A DNA stretch of 64,000 nucleotides, taken from contig JBATLL010000075.1 in the NCBI GenBank assembly GCA_049289295.1, forward strand, positions 62,001 to 126,000, written 5' to 3'. The translations under genes and the position numbers were made by a program. Position 1 is the stretch's first letter. Every line of letters starts with the position of its first letter. Shown here one piece after another: positions 51,050 to 59,115 of the stretch. The DNA is from BOKV01 sp049289295. Its GTDB lineage: Bacteria > Pseudomonadota > Alphaproteobacteria > Rhizobiales > Rhizobiaceae. The notes below the pieces were generated by a model, which saw only the letters and a list, made by a program, of their open reading frames with translations, was not told the DNA's origin and did not search any database.

Positions 51050-51580
51050 TTGAGACTGGAGCATGACATAGCGCAGTTGATGCGCGTGGAGCTTTTTCAG
51101 GGTTTTCAGCCCGAACAGTTGCGTTTGCTTGCATTTGGCGCGGAACATGAACGCCTTCGCAAGGGAACTATCCTTTACGAGGAAGGCGAAGAGGCGGATG
51201 GCGGTTATGTCGTCGTCAGCGGGCAGGTCGACCTGCTATTGTTCAGGGGCAAGCGCGAGCTTGTGGTGGACAGTTGTCTTGAAGGCGCTCTTCTGGGTGA
51301 AGTAGCGCTTATCACGCCAAACCTTCGCGTTACCCATGCAATGGCGCGAACGGACAGCGAAGTGCTGGTGATTTCACGTCGACTGTTTCACCGCATGCTG
51401 AACGAATTTCCCGAGACGGCAGCGTTGATTCACAGACGGATTTCACAATCGGTCTCCCACACGCTCGAGCAGCTCGAGCGGGTCCAGGGACGTCTGGCAG
51501 GAATTCCGCAACTTAAAATACCGGCAGCCCATCATCCGGAACTTCTCGACGATCCAACCAAGGACGACGAACAGGCCTGA
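51050..51580 (+). CDS. Cyclic nucleotide-binding-fold protein
   Basis: A 176-residue protein with a single cNMP-binding domain (about residues 16-125): LFQGFQPEQLRLLAFGAEHERLRKGTILYEEGEEADGGYVVVSGQVDLL and ALLGEVALITPNLRVTHAMARTDSEVLVI. The phosphate-binding cassette is FEGALLGEVAL-like; it lacks the usual arginine-serine pair (RxxS/TxxA), so nucleotide binding is doubtful. There is no helix-turn-helix. TTG 51050 is the start: GGGGAG is seven bases upstream, and it starts 15 bases after the response regulator. The two are co-transcribed. A role in the same pathway is possible but unknown. Confidence 0.8.
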   Translation: MRLEHDIAQLMRVELFQGFQPEQLRLLAFGAEHERLRKGTILYEEGEEADGGYVVVSGQVDLLLFRGKRELVVDSCLEGALLGEVALITPNLRVTHAMARTDSEVLVISRRLFHRMLNEFPETAALIHRRISQSVSHTLEQLERVQGRLAGIPQLKIPAAHHPELLDDPTKDDEQA

Positions 51581-51584
51581 TTGC

Positions 51585-52388
51585 TCAGCCGATATCGAGT
51601 GTTGCCGTTACCGGGACGTGATCGGAGGGTTTATCCCAGCCGCGGGCATCCTTAAGCACATCCAAACGAACCAGCCGTTCCGCCAGTTCGGGGGCAGACC
51701 AGATATGGTCAAGACGGCGGCCACGGTCTGCCTGCAACCAATCGCGCGCCCTGTAGCTCCACCAGGTGTAAATCTTCTCGTCGGCAGGCACGGACTGGCG
51801 CATCAGGTCGGTCCAGCCTCCCGATGACATGACCCGAGTCAGAGCTTCCGTTTCGACCGGTGTGTGCGAAACGATCTTGAGCAGCTGCTTGTGTGACCAG
51901 ACATCGTTTTCCAGCGGGGCAATGTTCAGATCACCAACGAGCACCGATGGAATTCCATCTTCCAGCGACGCAATCATGTTCATCTCTTCGACGAAACGAA
52001 GCTTGTGGTCGAATTTCGGATTGATCATTGGATCTGGTTCGTCTCCCCCCGCGGGAACGTAGAAATTGTGCAGTCGGATTGCTTTTCCGCCAGCCTGAAA
52101 GATCACCGAGACATGGCGACAATCGCCCATGCTGCAAAAATCGCGTGAATTCTGCTCGGCAATCGGCAACCGCGAAAGGATTGCGACACCGTGATAGGCC
52201 TTCTGGCCATGAACGGCCTGATACTCGTAACCAAGCTTGCGGAACGCCTTAGCCGGAAACTGATCATTCTGGCACTTGATTTCCTGCAGGCAAAGAATAT
52301 CCGGCTGGTGACTGATCAGGAACTGTTCAACGATTGGCAGTCGCAGGCGAACGGAATTGATATTCCAGGTGGAAATCGACAGGGGCAT
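51585..52388 (-). CDS. xthA: Exodeoxyribonuclease III
   Basis: A 267-residue AP endonuclease/3' exonuclease of base excision repair. It has STWNINSVRLRLP, LQEIKCQN with the metal-binding glutamate, GDLNIAPLENDVW with the catalytic aspartate and asparagine, and SDHVPVTATL with the catalytic histidine. Full length. It is convergent with the cNMP-fold gene (4 bases apart) and follows lolA by 104 bases on the minus strand. The gap holds nothing recognised. Confidence 0.97.
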   Translation of the reverse strand: MPLSISTWNINSVRLRLPIVEQFLISHQPDILCLQEIKCQNDQFPAKAFRKLGYEYQAVHGQKAYHGVAILSRLPIAEQNSRDFCSMGDCRHVSVIFQAGGKAIRLHNFYVPAGGDEPDPMINPKFDHKLRFVEEMNMIASLEDGIPSVLVGDLNIAPLENDVWSHKQLLKIVSHTPVETEALTRVMSSGGWTDLMRQSVPADEKIYTWWSYRARDWLQADRGRRLDHIWSAPELAERLVRLDVLKDARGWDKPSDHVPVTATLDIG

Positions 52389-52492
52389 GGCAGCTCGAAA
52401 CCGGTTATTCGACGGTACAGAAACTGCCTTGCCATGCGATCAATGGCAACTGACTCCGCTCACGCGGCTGGGTTCTCCACGTAAAAAGCCGG

Positions 52493-53194
52493 TTATCGCG
52501 TGTTCTTGTCGAGCTGCTTGCGCTGCTGGATTGCGCGTTCATCAAACTTGAAAAGCTGTTCTGGAATTTCAACATTCTTCTGCACATTGAACACCATGAC
52601 GGAAGTCTCGGCTCCCTTGGCGTCCTTTATCGTCCATTGCCGCAGGTCGAATTCCTGTGGGTCGAACATGAGTGTGATCTCTGCGTCGCCGAAAATCTTG
52701 TCATCACCCATGACAATCGTGGTGATGTCGGGATCGGATACAACACTCTTGACGGTCTTCGGGGAAAACTCGATCCGGTCGTCCAGCAGCAATTTCAGCG
52801 GAGTCTTTTCCAAAGGATAGAAATCCCAGGTTTTCAGCTTTCGATTGTGAACGGCGACGGTCTTGCCGTTTGAAATCACCTCGACCGGGTTTGGCTTTTC
52901 ATAGTTGAAGCGGATCCTGCCCGGACGCTCCAGGTAGAAGGTTCCTCCAGTCTGTTCCCCGTTCGGGTTGAACTGGATGAACTCACCGCTCATCGTAGGA
53001 ACAGCGGTGAAGTGACTGCTGAGCGCATTCACCGTTTCTTCCGGCGTCGTGGCCTGAGCGGACGATGGAACGGGTGCAATCAGGGTCAGCATTGCCAACA
53101 TTGCCACATGACAGGATGTTATCCGGCTGATCGGCCAGACGGACCAGCGATTGCAACCAGATACAGCTTTCATCCAGATCTTTGGGGTTTTCAT
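52493..53194 (-). CDS. lolA: LolA-type outer-membrane lipoprotein carrier
   Basis: A 233-residue periplasmic protein with a signal peptide of CHVAMLAMLTLIAPVPSSAQA, cleaved near residue 46. The mature part has the LolA/LppX fold: VNALSSHFTAVPTMSGEFIQF, GGTFYLERPGRIRFNYEKPNPVEVISNGKTVAVHN and YPLEKTPLKLLLDD, then DAEITLMFDPQEFDLRQWTIKDAKGAETSVMVFNVQKNVEIPEQLFKF. It carries lipoproteins from LolCDE to LolB. The first 25 residues (start 53194, or ATG 53212 or 53173) are uncertain. It lies after ftsK, as in many proteobacteria. Confidence 0.9.
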   Translation of the reverse strand: MKTPKIWMKAVSGCNRWSVWPISRITSCHVAMLAMLTLIAPVPSSAQATTPEETVNALSSHFTAVPTMSGEFIQFNPNGEQTGGTFYLERPGRIRFNYEKPNPVEVISNGKTVAVHNRKLKTWDFYPLEKTPLKLLLDDRIEFSPKTVKSVVSDPDITTIVMGDDKIFGDAEITLMFDPQEFDLRQWTIKDAKGAETSVMVFNVQKNVEIPEQLFKFDERAIQQRKQLDKNTR

Positions 53195-53308
53195 TCTTCT
53201 ATCCCGGGCCATGCCCAAAGTTTGCTTCAGAACCGACTCTTTGCATCGAAGTGCAGGCAAGCAATGGCTGAATCGTGGCAATAGTGCGAAAACCGGTTCC
53301 GGTTCAGA

Positions 53309-56032
53309 TCATATTGTCTCATTTTCACCCGGAACAAGGATTTCCCGCTTGCCCGCATGGTTCGCGGCACCAATCAGGCCTTCCTTTTCCATGCGCTCGA
53401 TCAGTGACGCCGCGCGATTGTAACCAATGCCAAGCCTGCGCTGGATGTAGCTGGTGGAAACCTTGCGATCGCGCAGAACGACTGCAACAGCCTGATCGTA
53501 CAGATCATTCGAATTTGCCAATGCATCCATGCCCGGTGAAGAATCCGAAGGAACGCCGCCATCCTCATCATCCTCGCTGGTAACCGATTCGAGATATTGC
53601 GGTACACCCTGTGTCTTGAGGTGGTTCACGACCTTCTCAACTTCATCGTCTGAAACAAACGGGCCGTGCACCCGCTGGATGCGGCCACCGCCAGCCATGT
53701 AAAGCATGTCACCCATGCCAAGCAGCTGTTCTGCACCCTGCTCTCCCAGAATGGTGCGCGAATCGATCTTCGATGTGACCTGGAAAGATATGCGGGTCGG
53801 GAAGTTGGCCTTGATGGTACCCGTGATTACGTCAACCGATGGACGCTGTGTGGCCATGATGACGTGAATGCCGGCGGCGCGCGCCATCTGCGCCAGTCGC
53901 TGAATGGCTCCTTCGATATCCTTGCCCGCAACCATCATCAGATCGGCCATCTCGTCGATTATCACGACGATGTACGGCATTGCTTCGAGTTCGAGCTCTT
54001 CGGTCTCGTAGATTGCTTCGCCGGTTTCACGGTCATAGCCTGTCTGAACCGTACGGGAGATAACTTCGCCCTTCTTTTTTGCCTGTTCGATGCGCGCGTT
54101 GAATCCGTCAATGTTGCGCACGCCGACCTTGGACATCTTGCGATAGCGCTCTTCCATCTCGCGCACGGTCCATTTCAACGCAACGACCGCCTTTTTCGGA
54201 TCGGTCACAACCGGTGTCAGCAAATGCGGAATCCCATCATAGATGGAGAGTTCGAGCATTTTCGGATCGATCATGATGAGGCGGACCTGTTCCGGCGATA
54301 ATCGATAAAGCACAGACAGGATCATCGTGTTGATGGCGACGGACTTGCCGGAACCAGTTGTACCAGCAACGAGCAGGTGAGGCATCTTTGCAAGATCGGC
54401 AATCACGGGTTCACCGCCGATCGTCTTGCCAAGAACAAGGGGCAGCCTGCCCTTGTTGGCTTCATAGTCGCGGCTGGCCAGCAGCTCGCGCAGATAGACG
54501 GTTTCGCGTGAAGAATTCGGCAGCTCGATCCCGATTGCGTTTCGACCCGGCACGACAGCGACACGACAGGCAATCGCGCTCATTGAACGGGCAATGTCGT
54601 CTGCCAGACCTATGACGCGGGAGGACTTGATCCCCGGTGCTGGTTCAAGTTCGTACAGGGTGACAACGGGGCCGGGGCGAACATTGATGATCTCACCCTT
54701 TACGCCGAAATCCTCCAGGACTCCTTCGAGCAATCGGGCATTCTGCTCCAGTGACTCGGCACTGACGAGCTTGTCTTCCGGCAGCCGGCGCGGCTCGCTC
54801 AACAGCATGAGTTCCGGCAATTCGAAGCGATCATCGGCGATCAGCGCTGGCTGAGCTTCCCGGCTTACCCTTGCACCCGGCTTCAGGCTGGTTTTCATCG
54901 GCTGGACCCGGCCGGAAACAGCGGCCTGGGTAGGGAACTGACGTGCAGCAGCCGGTGAAGCAGGCTGCATCTGCCAATCCTGCGCATCGTAATCGTCGTA
55001 AACATCGGTATCGTGGATGGTTTCGCCATATTCAGGTGCCGTTGGCGGAGCCTGCAGATAATCGCCTGACATTTCGTGGGGGTAATCCTCCTCACCGCGG
55101 AAGCCCGGCTCTCGTCTTGGGCTGGCTCCGAAGGCCTCAAGTCCGTCATCGGGCGGCGTGATCAATCCATCCCGTGTCTTGCGAAGCCATTTCGCCATTG
55201 CGGCAAGGGAACCGTTGCCTGAACGATCCCTGGCGCCGGGGCGGACATTTGACAGGTCCCCGCCAGTGTTTCGATGTGCGTTTGAAGTTGTACCTGAATG
55301 GCGGTTGCGGCGCAGACGTGCGCGCAGCGCGAAATACCAGTGTGTGAGAGCACCAAGGATAAGACCTGGTTCTTCGCCGTCATCATCCAGGATTTCACCT
55401 GTTTCCGGATCGTAGAGAAGATCGCCATCGTCAGTGCTGTTCCTGCCAGCAAGACCTGCTGCAAACAGAGTCGCGACGAGGGAGAGCAGTGAAAAGATCA
55501 TACCAAGAAACAGGGCATAGAGACCGGAAGGGTATCCCCCAACCAGCAGGCCGGGAATCTTGAGGACAAGGTCTCCCGTTACGCCACCCAGGCCAGTTGG
55601 CAAGGGCCATGTGTCAGGCCGTGGCAGACAGGCAAGGGCTGCTGCGGAAAGAATTACCGACGGCAGCCAGATCGTCATGCGTTTGCGGATGCGCCCGACC
55701 GGTTTCTGAAGGATTTTCAGCCACGCCCAGACAGCAGGCGGCACCAGGGCCATGACGCTGGCCAGCCCCGCAAACTGGATGAAAAGATCGGCAAAGATGC
55801 TTCCTGGGAAACCACCGGCATTGTTGGGCTGGCTTCCATTCGCGTTGGATAGACTCGGGTCGGAAATGTTCCAGGTCGCAAGACTTGCAAACAGATAACC
55901 GACAGCAGCCAGGAGGATCAGGCCGGCAAGTATTCCCAACTGGCCCGAAACCCAGCTGCTTGCGCGAGCGTATCTCACATTGTCCTGCATGTGGCGAGCA
56001 CCGGATGGCTGCATGCCGAATTCTCCGAACAT
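53309..56032 (-). CDS. ftsK: DNA translocase FtsK
   Basis: A 907-residue septal DNA pump. It has four N-terminal membrane segments (about residues 32-52, 80-105, 122-137 and 172-195), a long linker rich in Gln/Pro and charges, the RecA-type motor with Walker A AGTTGSGKSVAIN near residue 556-568 and Walker B YIVVIIDEMADLMM, and a C-terminal gamma winged helix (SYIQRRLGIGYNRAASLIERMEKEGLIG) that reads oriented DNA motifs. It moves chromosome ends to the dif site for XerCD. It starts at ATG 56032 and is preceded by a perfect CtrA box. Confidence 0.96.
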   Translation of the reverse strand: MFGEFGMQPSGARHMQDNVRYARASSWVSGQLGILAGLILLAAVGYLFASLATWNISDPSLSNANGSQPNNAGGFPGSIFADLFIQFAGLASVMALVPPAVWAWLKILQKPVGRIRKRMTIWLPSVILSAAALACLPRPDTWPLPTGLGGVTGDLVLKIPGLLVGGYPSGLYALFLGMIFSLLSLVATLFAAGLAGRNSTDDGDLLYDPETGEILDDDGEEPGLILGALTHWYFALRARLRRNRHSGTTSNAHRNTGGDLSNVRPGARDRSGNGSLAAMAKWLRKTRDGLITPPDDGLEAFGASPRREPGFRGEEDYPHEMSGDYLQAPPTAPEYGETIHDTDVYDDYDAQDWQMQPASPAAARQFPTQAAVSGRVQPMKTSLKPGARVSREAQPALIADDRFELPELMLLSEPRRLPEDKLVSAESLEQNARLLEGVLEDFGVKGEIINVRPGPVVTLYELEPAPGIKSSRVIGLADDIARSMSAIACRVAVVPGRNAIGIELPNSSRETVYLRELLASRDYEANKGRLPLVLGKTIGGEPVIADLAKMPHLLVAGTTGSGKSVAINTMILSVLYRLSPEQVRLIMIDPKMLELSIYDGIPHLLTPVVTDPKKAVVALKWTVREMEERYRKMSKVGVRNIDGFNARIEQAKKKGEVISRTVQTGYDRETGEAIYETEELELEAMPYIVVIIDEMADLMMVAGKDIEGAIQRLAQMARAAGIHVIMATQRPSVDVITGTIKANFPTRISFQVTSKIDSRTILGEQGAEQLLGMGDMLYMAGGGRIQRVHGPFVSDDEVEKVVNHLKTQGVPQYLESVTSEDDEDGGVPSDSSPGMDALANSNDLYDQAVAVVLRDRKVSTSYIQRRLGIGYNRAASLIERMEKEGLIGAANHAGKREILVPGENETI

Positions 56033-56091
56033 GGGTAACAGTCTGACCGGCGGAGCTGATCCGCCGTTTTTGCCAACCTAAGTACGGAAGG

Positions 56092-56106
56092 TTAAGGGGC
56101 TGTTAA
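56092..56106. promoter_or_regulatory. CtrA-binding box upstream of ftsK
   Basis: TTAA-GGGGCTG-TTAA matches the full CtrA consensus TTAA-N7-TTAA. It lies 60 bases before the ftsK start, in the short gap between the ftsK start and the amtB terminator. CtrA is the alphaproteobacterial cell-cycle master regulator; control of ftsK by it is inference. Confidence 0.6.
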
Positions 56107-56123
56107 CCATCGGCCCGCCCGCA

Positions 56124-56154
56124 CAGCAAAAAGGCCCGGCAAACCTGCCGGGCC
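56124..56154 (-). terminator. Rho-independent terminator after amtB
   Basis: On the minus strand the stem GGCCCGGCA pairs with TGCCGGGCC (9 base pairs, 4-base loop) and is followed by TTTTTGC. It lies 33 bases after the amtB stop and ends glnK-amtB. Confidence 0.9.
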
Positions 56155-56186
56155 ACTGATTTTCCTGATGTCACGCTATTGCAGGA

Positions 56187-57554
56187 TCAGCCGTGATAGG
56201 CGGCTTCACCGTGCGAGACAAGATCAAGGCCGATGGATTCATCTTCAGCCGATACCCTCAGCCCGAAGATGATGTCGACGAGCTTGTAGAGGATGATGGA
56301 AGCAATGCCGCACCATACGATCGTGATGATCACGGCCTGTGCCTGGATCAGCGTTTGCGCAGCGATCGAGAAATCTTCCTTACCCGTGCCACCGAGCATC
56401 GGGCTTGTGAAGATACCGGTTCCGATCGCGCCGACAATGCCGCCAATACCGTGGATGCCGAAGACATCGAGGCTGTCGTCATATCCTGCCTTGGCTTTGA
56501 TGACCGCGACAAAGAAATAGCAGACAAGGCTGGCAATGGCACCCAGCACAATTGCACCAACCGGACCGACGCTGCCTGCAGCAGGTGTCACGGCCACGAG
56601 ACCGGCGACGATGCCCGACGCTGCACCCAGCATTGAGGCCTTGCCCCGCGAAACAGCTTCGACAAGTGCCCAGGCGATGGCTGCCCCGGCGGTGGCGGTG
56701 AAAGTGTTGATCATCGCCAGTGTCGCTGCACCATTCGATTCAAGATTTGAGCCCGCATTGAAACCGAACCAGCCCACCCAGAGCATTGAGGCACCAACCA
56801 TGGTCAGTGTCATTGAGTGGGGAGGCATGAGATCGCGTCCCAGACCCTGGCGCTTGCCAATCAGGATCGCTCCAACCAGCGCGGCGATACCGGCATTGAT
56901 ATGCACGACCGTTCCGCCGGCGAAGTCGAGCGCGCCCATGTTGAAGATAAGCCCTGCGCCGTCCCATACCATGTGGGCAATGGGGAAGTAGACCACTGTC
57001 ACCCACAGGATGACGAAGGCCATCATTGCGGAGAATTTCACGCGCTCGGCAAATGCTCCCACAATCAGCGCAGGCGTGATGCAGGCAAAAGTCATCTGGA
57101 AGCAGATGAAGACAAATTCCGGAATGACCACGCCATCAGTGAAGGTCGCAGAAGTCGAATCCGGTGTCACGCCCGCCAGGAAGAGCTTGCCCAGACCACC
57201 CCAATAGGCACTGGTACCTCCACCGAAGGCGAACGAATAGCCGTACACGACCCAGATAACGATAACGACCGCGGTGATCATCGTGCACTGCATCAATACG
57301 GACAGCATGTTCTTCTTGCGCACCAGACCGCCATAGAAAAGTGCCAGGCCCGGCAGGATCATGAAGAGCACGAGTATGGTTGAAACCATCATCCAGGCGG
57401 TATCGCCCTTGTCGATGGTTGGACCGGCCTCGGCAACTGTCTCCGTTGCAGTCTGCGCGACAGACGGCATGGTAAGCAGCAGCATTGCCGAAATCACCGA
57501 CAGGAATGTGGCTCCTGCCTTTTCCAATGTCGCTGGAAACTTGAGAATGTTCAT
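56187..57554 (-). CDS. amtB: Ammonium transporter AmtB
   Basis: A 455-residue trimeric ammonium channel. A signal-like N-terminus (residues 14-34, TFLSVISAMLLLTMPSVAQ) is followed by about 11 membrane helices: DTAWMMVSTILVLFMILPGLALFYGGLVR, MTFACITPALIVGAFAERVKF, VVHINAGIAALVGAILIGKR with one of the pore histidines, and DVFGIHGIGGIVGAIGTGIF with the other. ATG 57554 gives the family-normal start. It lies 22 bases after glnK, the usual glnK-amtB pair; GlnK binds AmtB and shuts it when nitrogen is plentiful. The C-terminus (GLRVSAEDESIGLDLVSHGEAAYHG) matches the family. Confidence 0.97.
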   Translation of the reverse strand: MNILKFPATLEKAGATFLSVISAMLLLTMPSVAQTATETVAEAGPTIDKGDTAWMMVSTILVLFMILPGLALFYGGLVRKKNMLSVLMQCTMITAVVIVIWVVYGYSFAFGGGTSAYWGGLGKLFLAGVTPDSTSATFTDGVVIPEFVFICFQMTFACITPALIVGAFAERVKFSAMMAFVILWVTVVYFPIAHMVWDGAGLIFNMGALDFAGGTVVHINAGIAALVGAILIGKRQGLGRDLMPPHSMTLTMVGASMLWVGWFGFNAGSNLESNGAATLAMINTFTATAGAAIAWALVEAVSRGKASMLGAASGIVAGLVAVTPAAGSVGPVGAIVLGAIASLVCYFFVAVIKAKAGYDDSLDVFGIHGIGGIVGAIGTGIFTSPMLGGTGKEDFSIAAQTLIQAQAVIITIVWCGIASIILYKLVDIIFGLRVSAEDESIGLDLVSHGEAAYHG

Positions 57555-57576
57555 TGTGTTGTTCCTGTTCCTGGCC

Positions 57577-57915
57577 TCAAAGGGCATCCATGTCTCTCTC
57601 ACCGGTACGAATGCGCACGGCATGATCCAGCGAGAACACGAAAATCTTGCCGTCACCGATCTGACCGGTGCGCGCGGCATGTGCGATTGCATCGACGACG
57701 CTGTCAGCCTGGTCCGATGAGACCGCTACCTCGATTTTCAGTTTTGGGAGAAAGCTCACGGCGTATTCGGTGCCGCGGTATATTTCCGTGTGGCCCTTCT
57801 GACGTCCGTATCCCTTTACTTCGGTAACGGTCAGCCCCTGTATGCCAAGCGCGGTCAAGGCATCGCGAACCTCGTCGAGCTTGAACGGCTTTATCACTGC
57901 CATGACGATCTTCAT
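57577..57915 (-). CDS. glnK: PII signal protein GlnK
   Basis: A 112-residue PII trimer protein. The T-loop tyrosine that GlnD uridylylates is Y51 (GHTEIYRGTEYAV), with Q39 in GYGRQKGH in the 2-oxoglutarate site. MKIVMAVIKPFKLDEVRDAL and GKIFVFSLDHAVRIRTGERD are typical. It is expressed from a sigma-54 promoter and co-transcribed with amtB, so it is the GlnK rather than the GlnB paralogue. Confidence 0.97.
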   Translation of the reverse strand: MKIVMAVIKPFKLDEVRDALTALGIQGLTVTEVKGYGRQKGHTEIYRGTEYAVSFLPKLKIEVAVSSDQADSVVDAIAHAARTGQIGDGKIFVFSLDHAVRIRTGERDMDAL

Positions 57916-57934
57916 TCAGTCACCCGTTCGTTTG

Positions 57935-57987
57935 GGGGGCTTGGCAGGCCCCCGATTGCGGTATGGACATGCGGCTCAGTCCGCATG
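57935..57987 (-). other. Two GC-rich hairpins in the glnK leader
   Basis: The glnK leader has a 6-base-pair stem GGGGGC/GCCCCC with a 7-base loop (57935-57953) about 20 bases before the ATG and a 7-base-pair stem CATGCGG/CCGCATG with a 6-base loop (57968-57987) near the expected start of the transcript. They could shield the 5' end or affect translation. No known riboswitch is recognised. Confidence 0.4.
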
Positions 57988-58003
57988 CGCCCGCCAAACG
58001 GGA

Positions 58004-58020
58004 TTCAAGAGTCGTGCCAG
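58004..58020 (-). promoter_or_regulatory. Sigma-54 (RpoN) promoter of glnK-amtB
   Basis: On the minus strand CTGGCACGACTCTTGAA matches YTGGCACGRNNNTTGCW at every specified position except one (A for C in the -12 element), with exact spacing of the -24 and -12 elements. It is 89 bases before the glnK start. NtrC-controlled glnK-amtB operons are common in proteobacteria. Confidence 0.85.
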
Positions 58021-58060
58021 TTCAGGAAATGATTTTTTATTTCTTTTTATTCATTGGCTT

Positions 58061-58092
58061 ACCAGAACTACGCCGGCCGGCGCAGTTCTGGT
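58061..58092. repeat. 32-base near-perfect palindrome upstream of glnK
   Basis: ACCAGAACTACGCCGG and its reverse complement half CCGGCGCAGTTCTGGT form a 16-base inverted repeat with no spacer and one mismatch, so 15 of 16 pairs. It lies 41 bases upstream of the sigma-54 element, between it and the tesB stop. There is no T run on either side, so it is not a standard terminator; it may be an operator. Confidence 0.7.
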
Positions 58093-58142
58093 GGTGAGGA
58101 ATTTGCCTAATAATTGACCCCAAGCAGCATGCTGCCTATTAG

Positions 58143-59018
58143 TTAGTCAGCTTTTGTAGCCGAGCGCGGTCTGATCAGACCTTCCTGCGCAACAGAGGCG
58201 ACGAGATCGCCATTAAGACTGTAGATGGAGCCACGGGTGTATCCGCGTGCACCCGAACTGCTTGGGCTGTCCTGGGAATAAAGGTGCCAATCCTGCATTC
58301 GGACCGGGCGATGAAACCAGATCGAGTGATCGAGGCTCGCCACCTGGATCTGCGGATCAAAAACCGCACGCCCATGCGCAAAGAGCGAGGTGTCGAGCAG
58401 CGTCATGTCGGAAGCATAGGCCAGGACGGCTCCCTGCAATGCTGCGTCGTCGGGCAGGTCTCCAGTTGCACGGAACCAGACATTCTGTACGGGTTCGAGC
58501 TTGCGGTTGGAAACATAGTGCGTGAGGTCCACCGGTCTGACCTCGATCGGCCGTTCCCGTTCCCAGTAGCGGCGTATGTTCTCCGGTGCCTTGCCGGCGA
58601 ATTGCGCAGCCAGTTCCTTGCTGCTCGGCAAGGTGTCGGGCAATGGCATTTCCGGCATGGCAAATTGATGCTCGAGGCCTTCCTCCATTTTCTGGAAAGA
58701 GGCAGCAAGGGAAAAAATTGCCTGGCCGTGCTGTATCGCTACAACCCGCCTCGTATTGAACGAACCGCCGTCGCGAATTCGGTCAACCTCATAAATGATG
58801 GGCACAGCCGGATCGCCTGGCCGCATGAAATAGCAGTGAAGCGAATGCACCTGGCGATCGGACGACATGGTTCTTTGCGCCGCCACCAGTGCCTGACCAA
58901 TGACTTGTCCGCCAAAAACGCGTTGCCAACCCACTTTCGGGCTGATTCCACGGAAAAGGTTCTGCTCAAGTGTTTCCAGATCGAGAATATTGAGAAGCTC
59001 TGCGACCGCCTGCGACAT
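58143..59018 (-). CDS. tesB: Acyl-CoA thioesterase II
   Basis: A 291-residue double hot-dog enzyme hydrolysing medium to long acyl-CoAs. It has GGQVIGQALVAAQRTM, HSLHCYFMRPGDP, and in the second half VASLDHSIWFHRPVRMQDWHLYSQDSPSSSGARGYTRGSIY with the catalytic Asp (LDHS), Thr/Ser and Gln residues around it. ATG 59018 matches the family start; the frame beyond it to 59183 is a shadow. It is divergent from the hydroxylase gene, 97 bases apart, and its end is 50 bases from the 32-base palindrome. A perfect 12-base palindrome GCAGCATGCTGC lies just after its stop (58124-58135). Confidence 0.95.
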   Translation of the reverse strand: MSQAVAELLNILDLETLEQNLFRGISPKVGWQRVFGGQVIGQALVAAQRTMSSDRQVHSLHCYFMRPGDPAVPIIYEVDRIRDGGSFNTRRVVAIQHGQAIFSLAASFQKMEEGLEHQFAMPEMPLPDTLPSSKELAAQFAGKAPENIRRYWERERPIEVRPVDLTHYVSNRKLEPVQNVWFRATGDLPDDAALQGAVLAYASDMTLLDTSLFAHGRAVFDPQIQVASLDHSIWFHRPVRMQDWHLYSQDSPSSSGARGYTRGSIYSLNGDLVASVAQEGLIRPRSATKAD

Positions 59019-59115
59019 ATGCTTTCCTGTATGGATGGACCCGCTATGCGGCGTCCTGTTCGTTGGTTGGTTCCAGCAACTGTGATATTTGTCTATCTGG
59101 AAAAAGGAAAGGCTC

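Noticed and set aside
58124..58135. 12-base palindrome GCAGCATGCTGC as tesB terminator
   Set aside because: No room for a proper loop and no T run after it.
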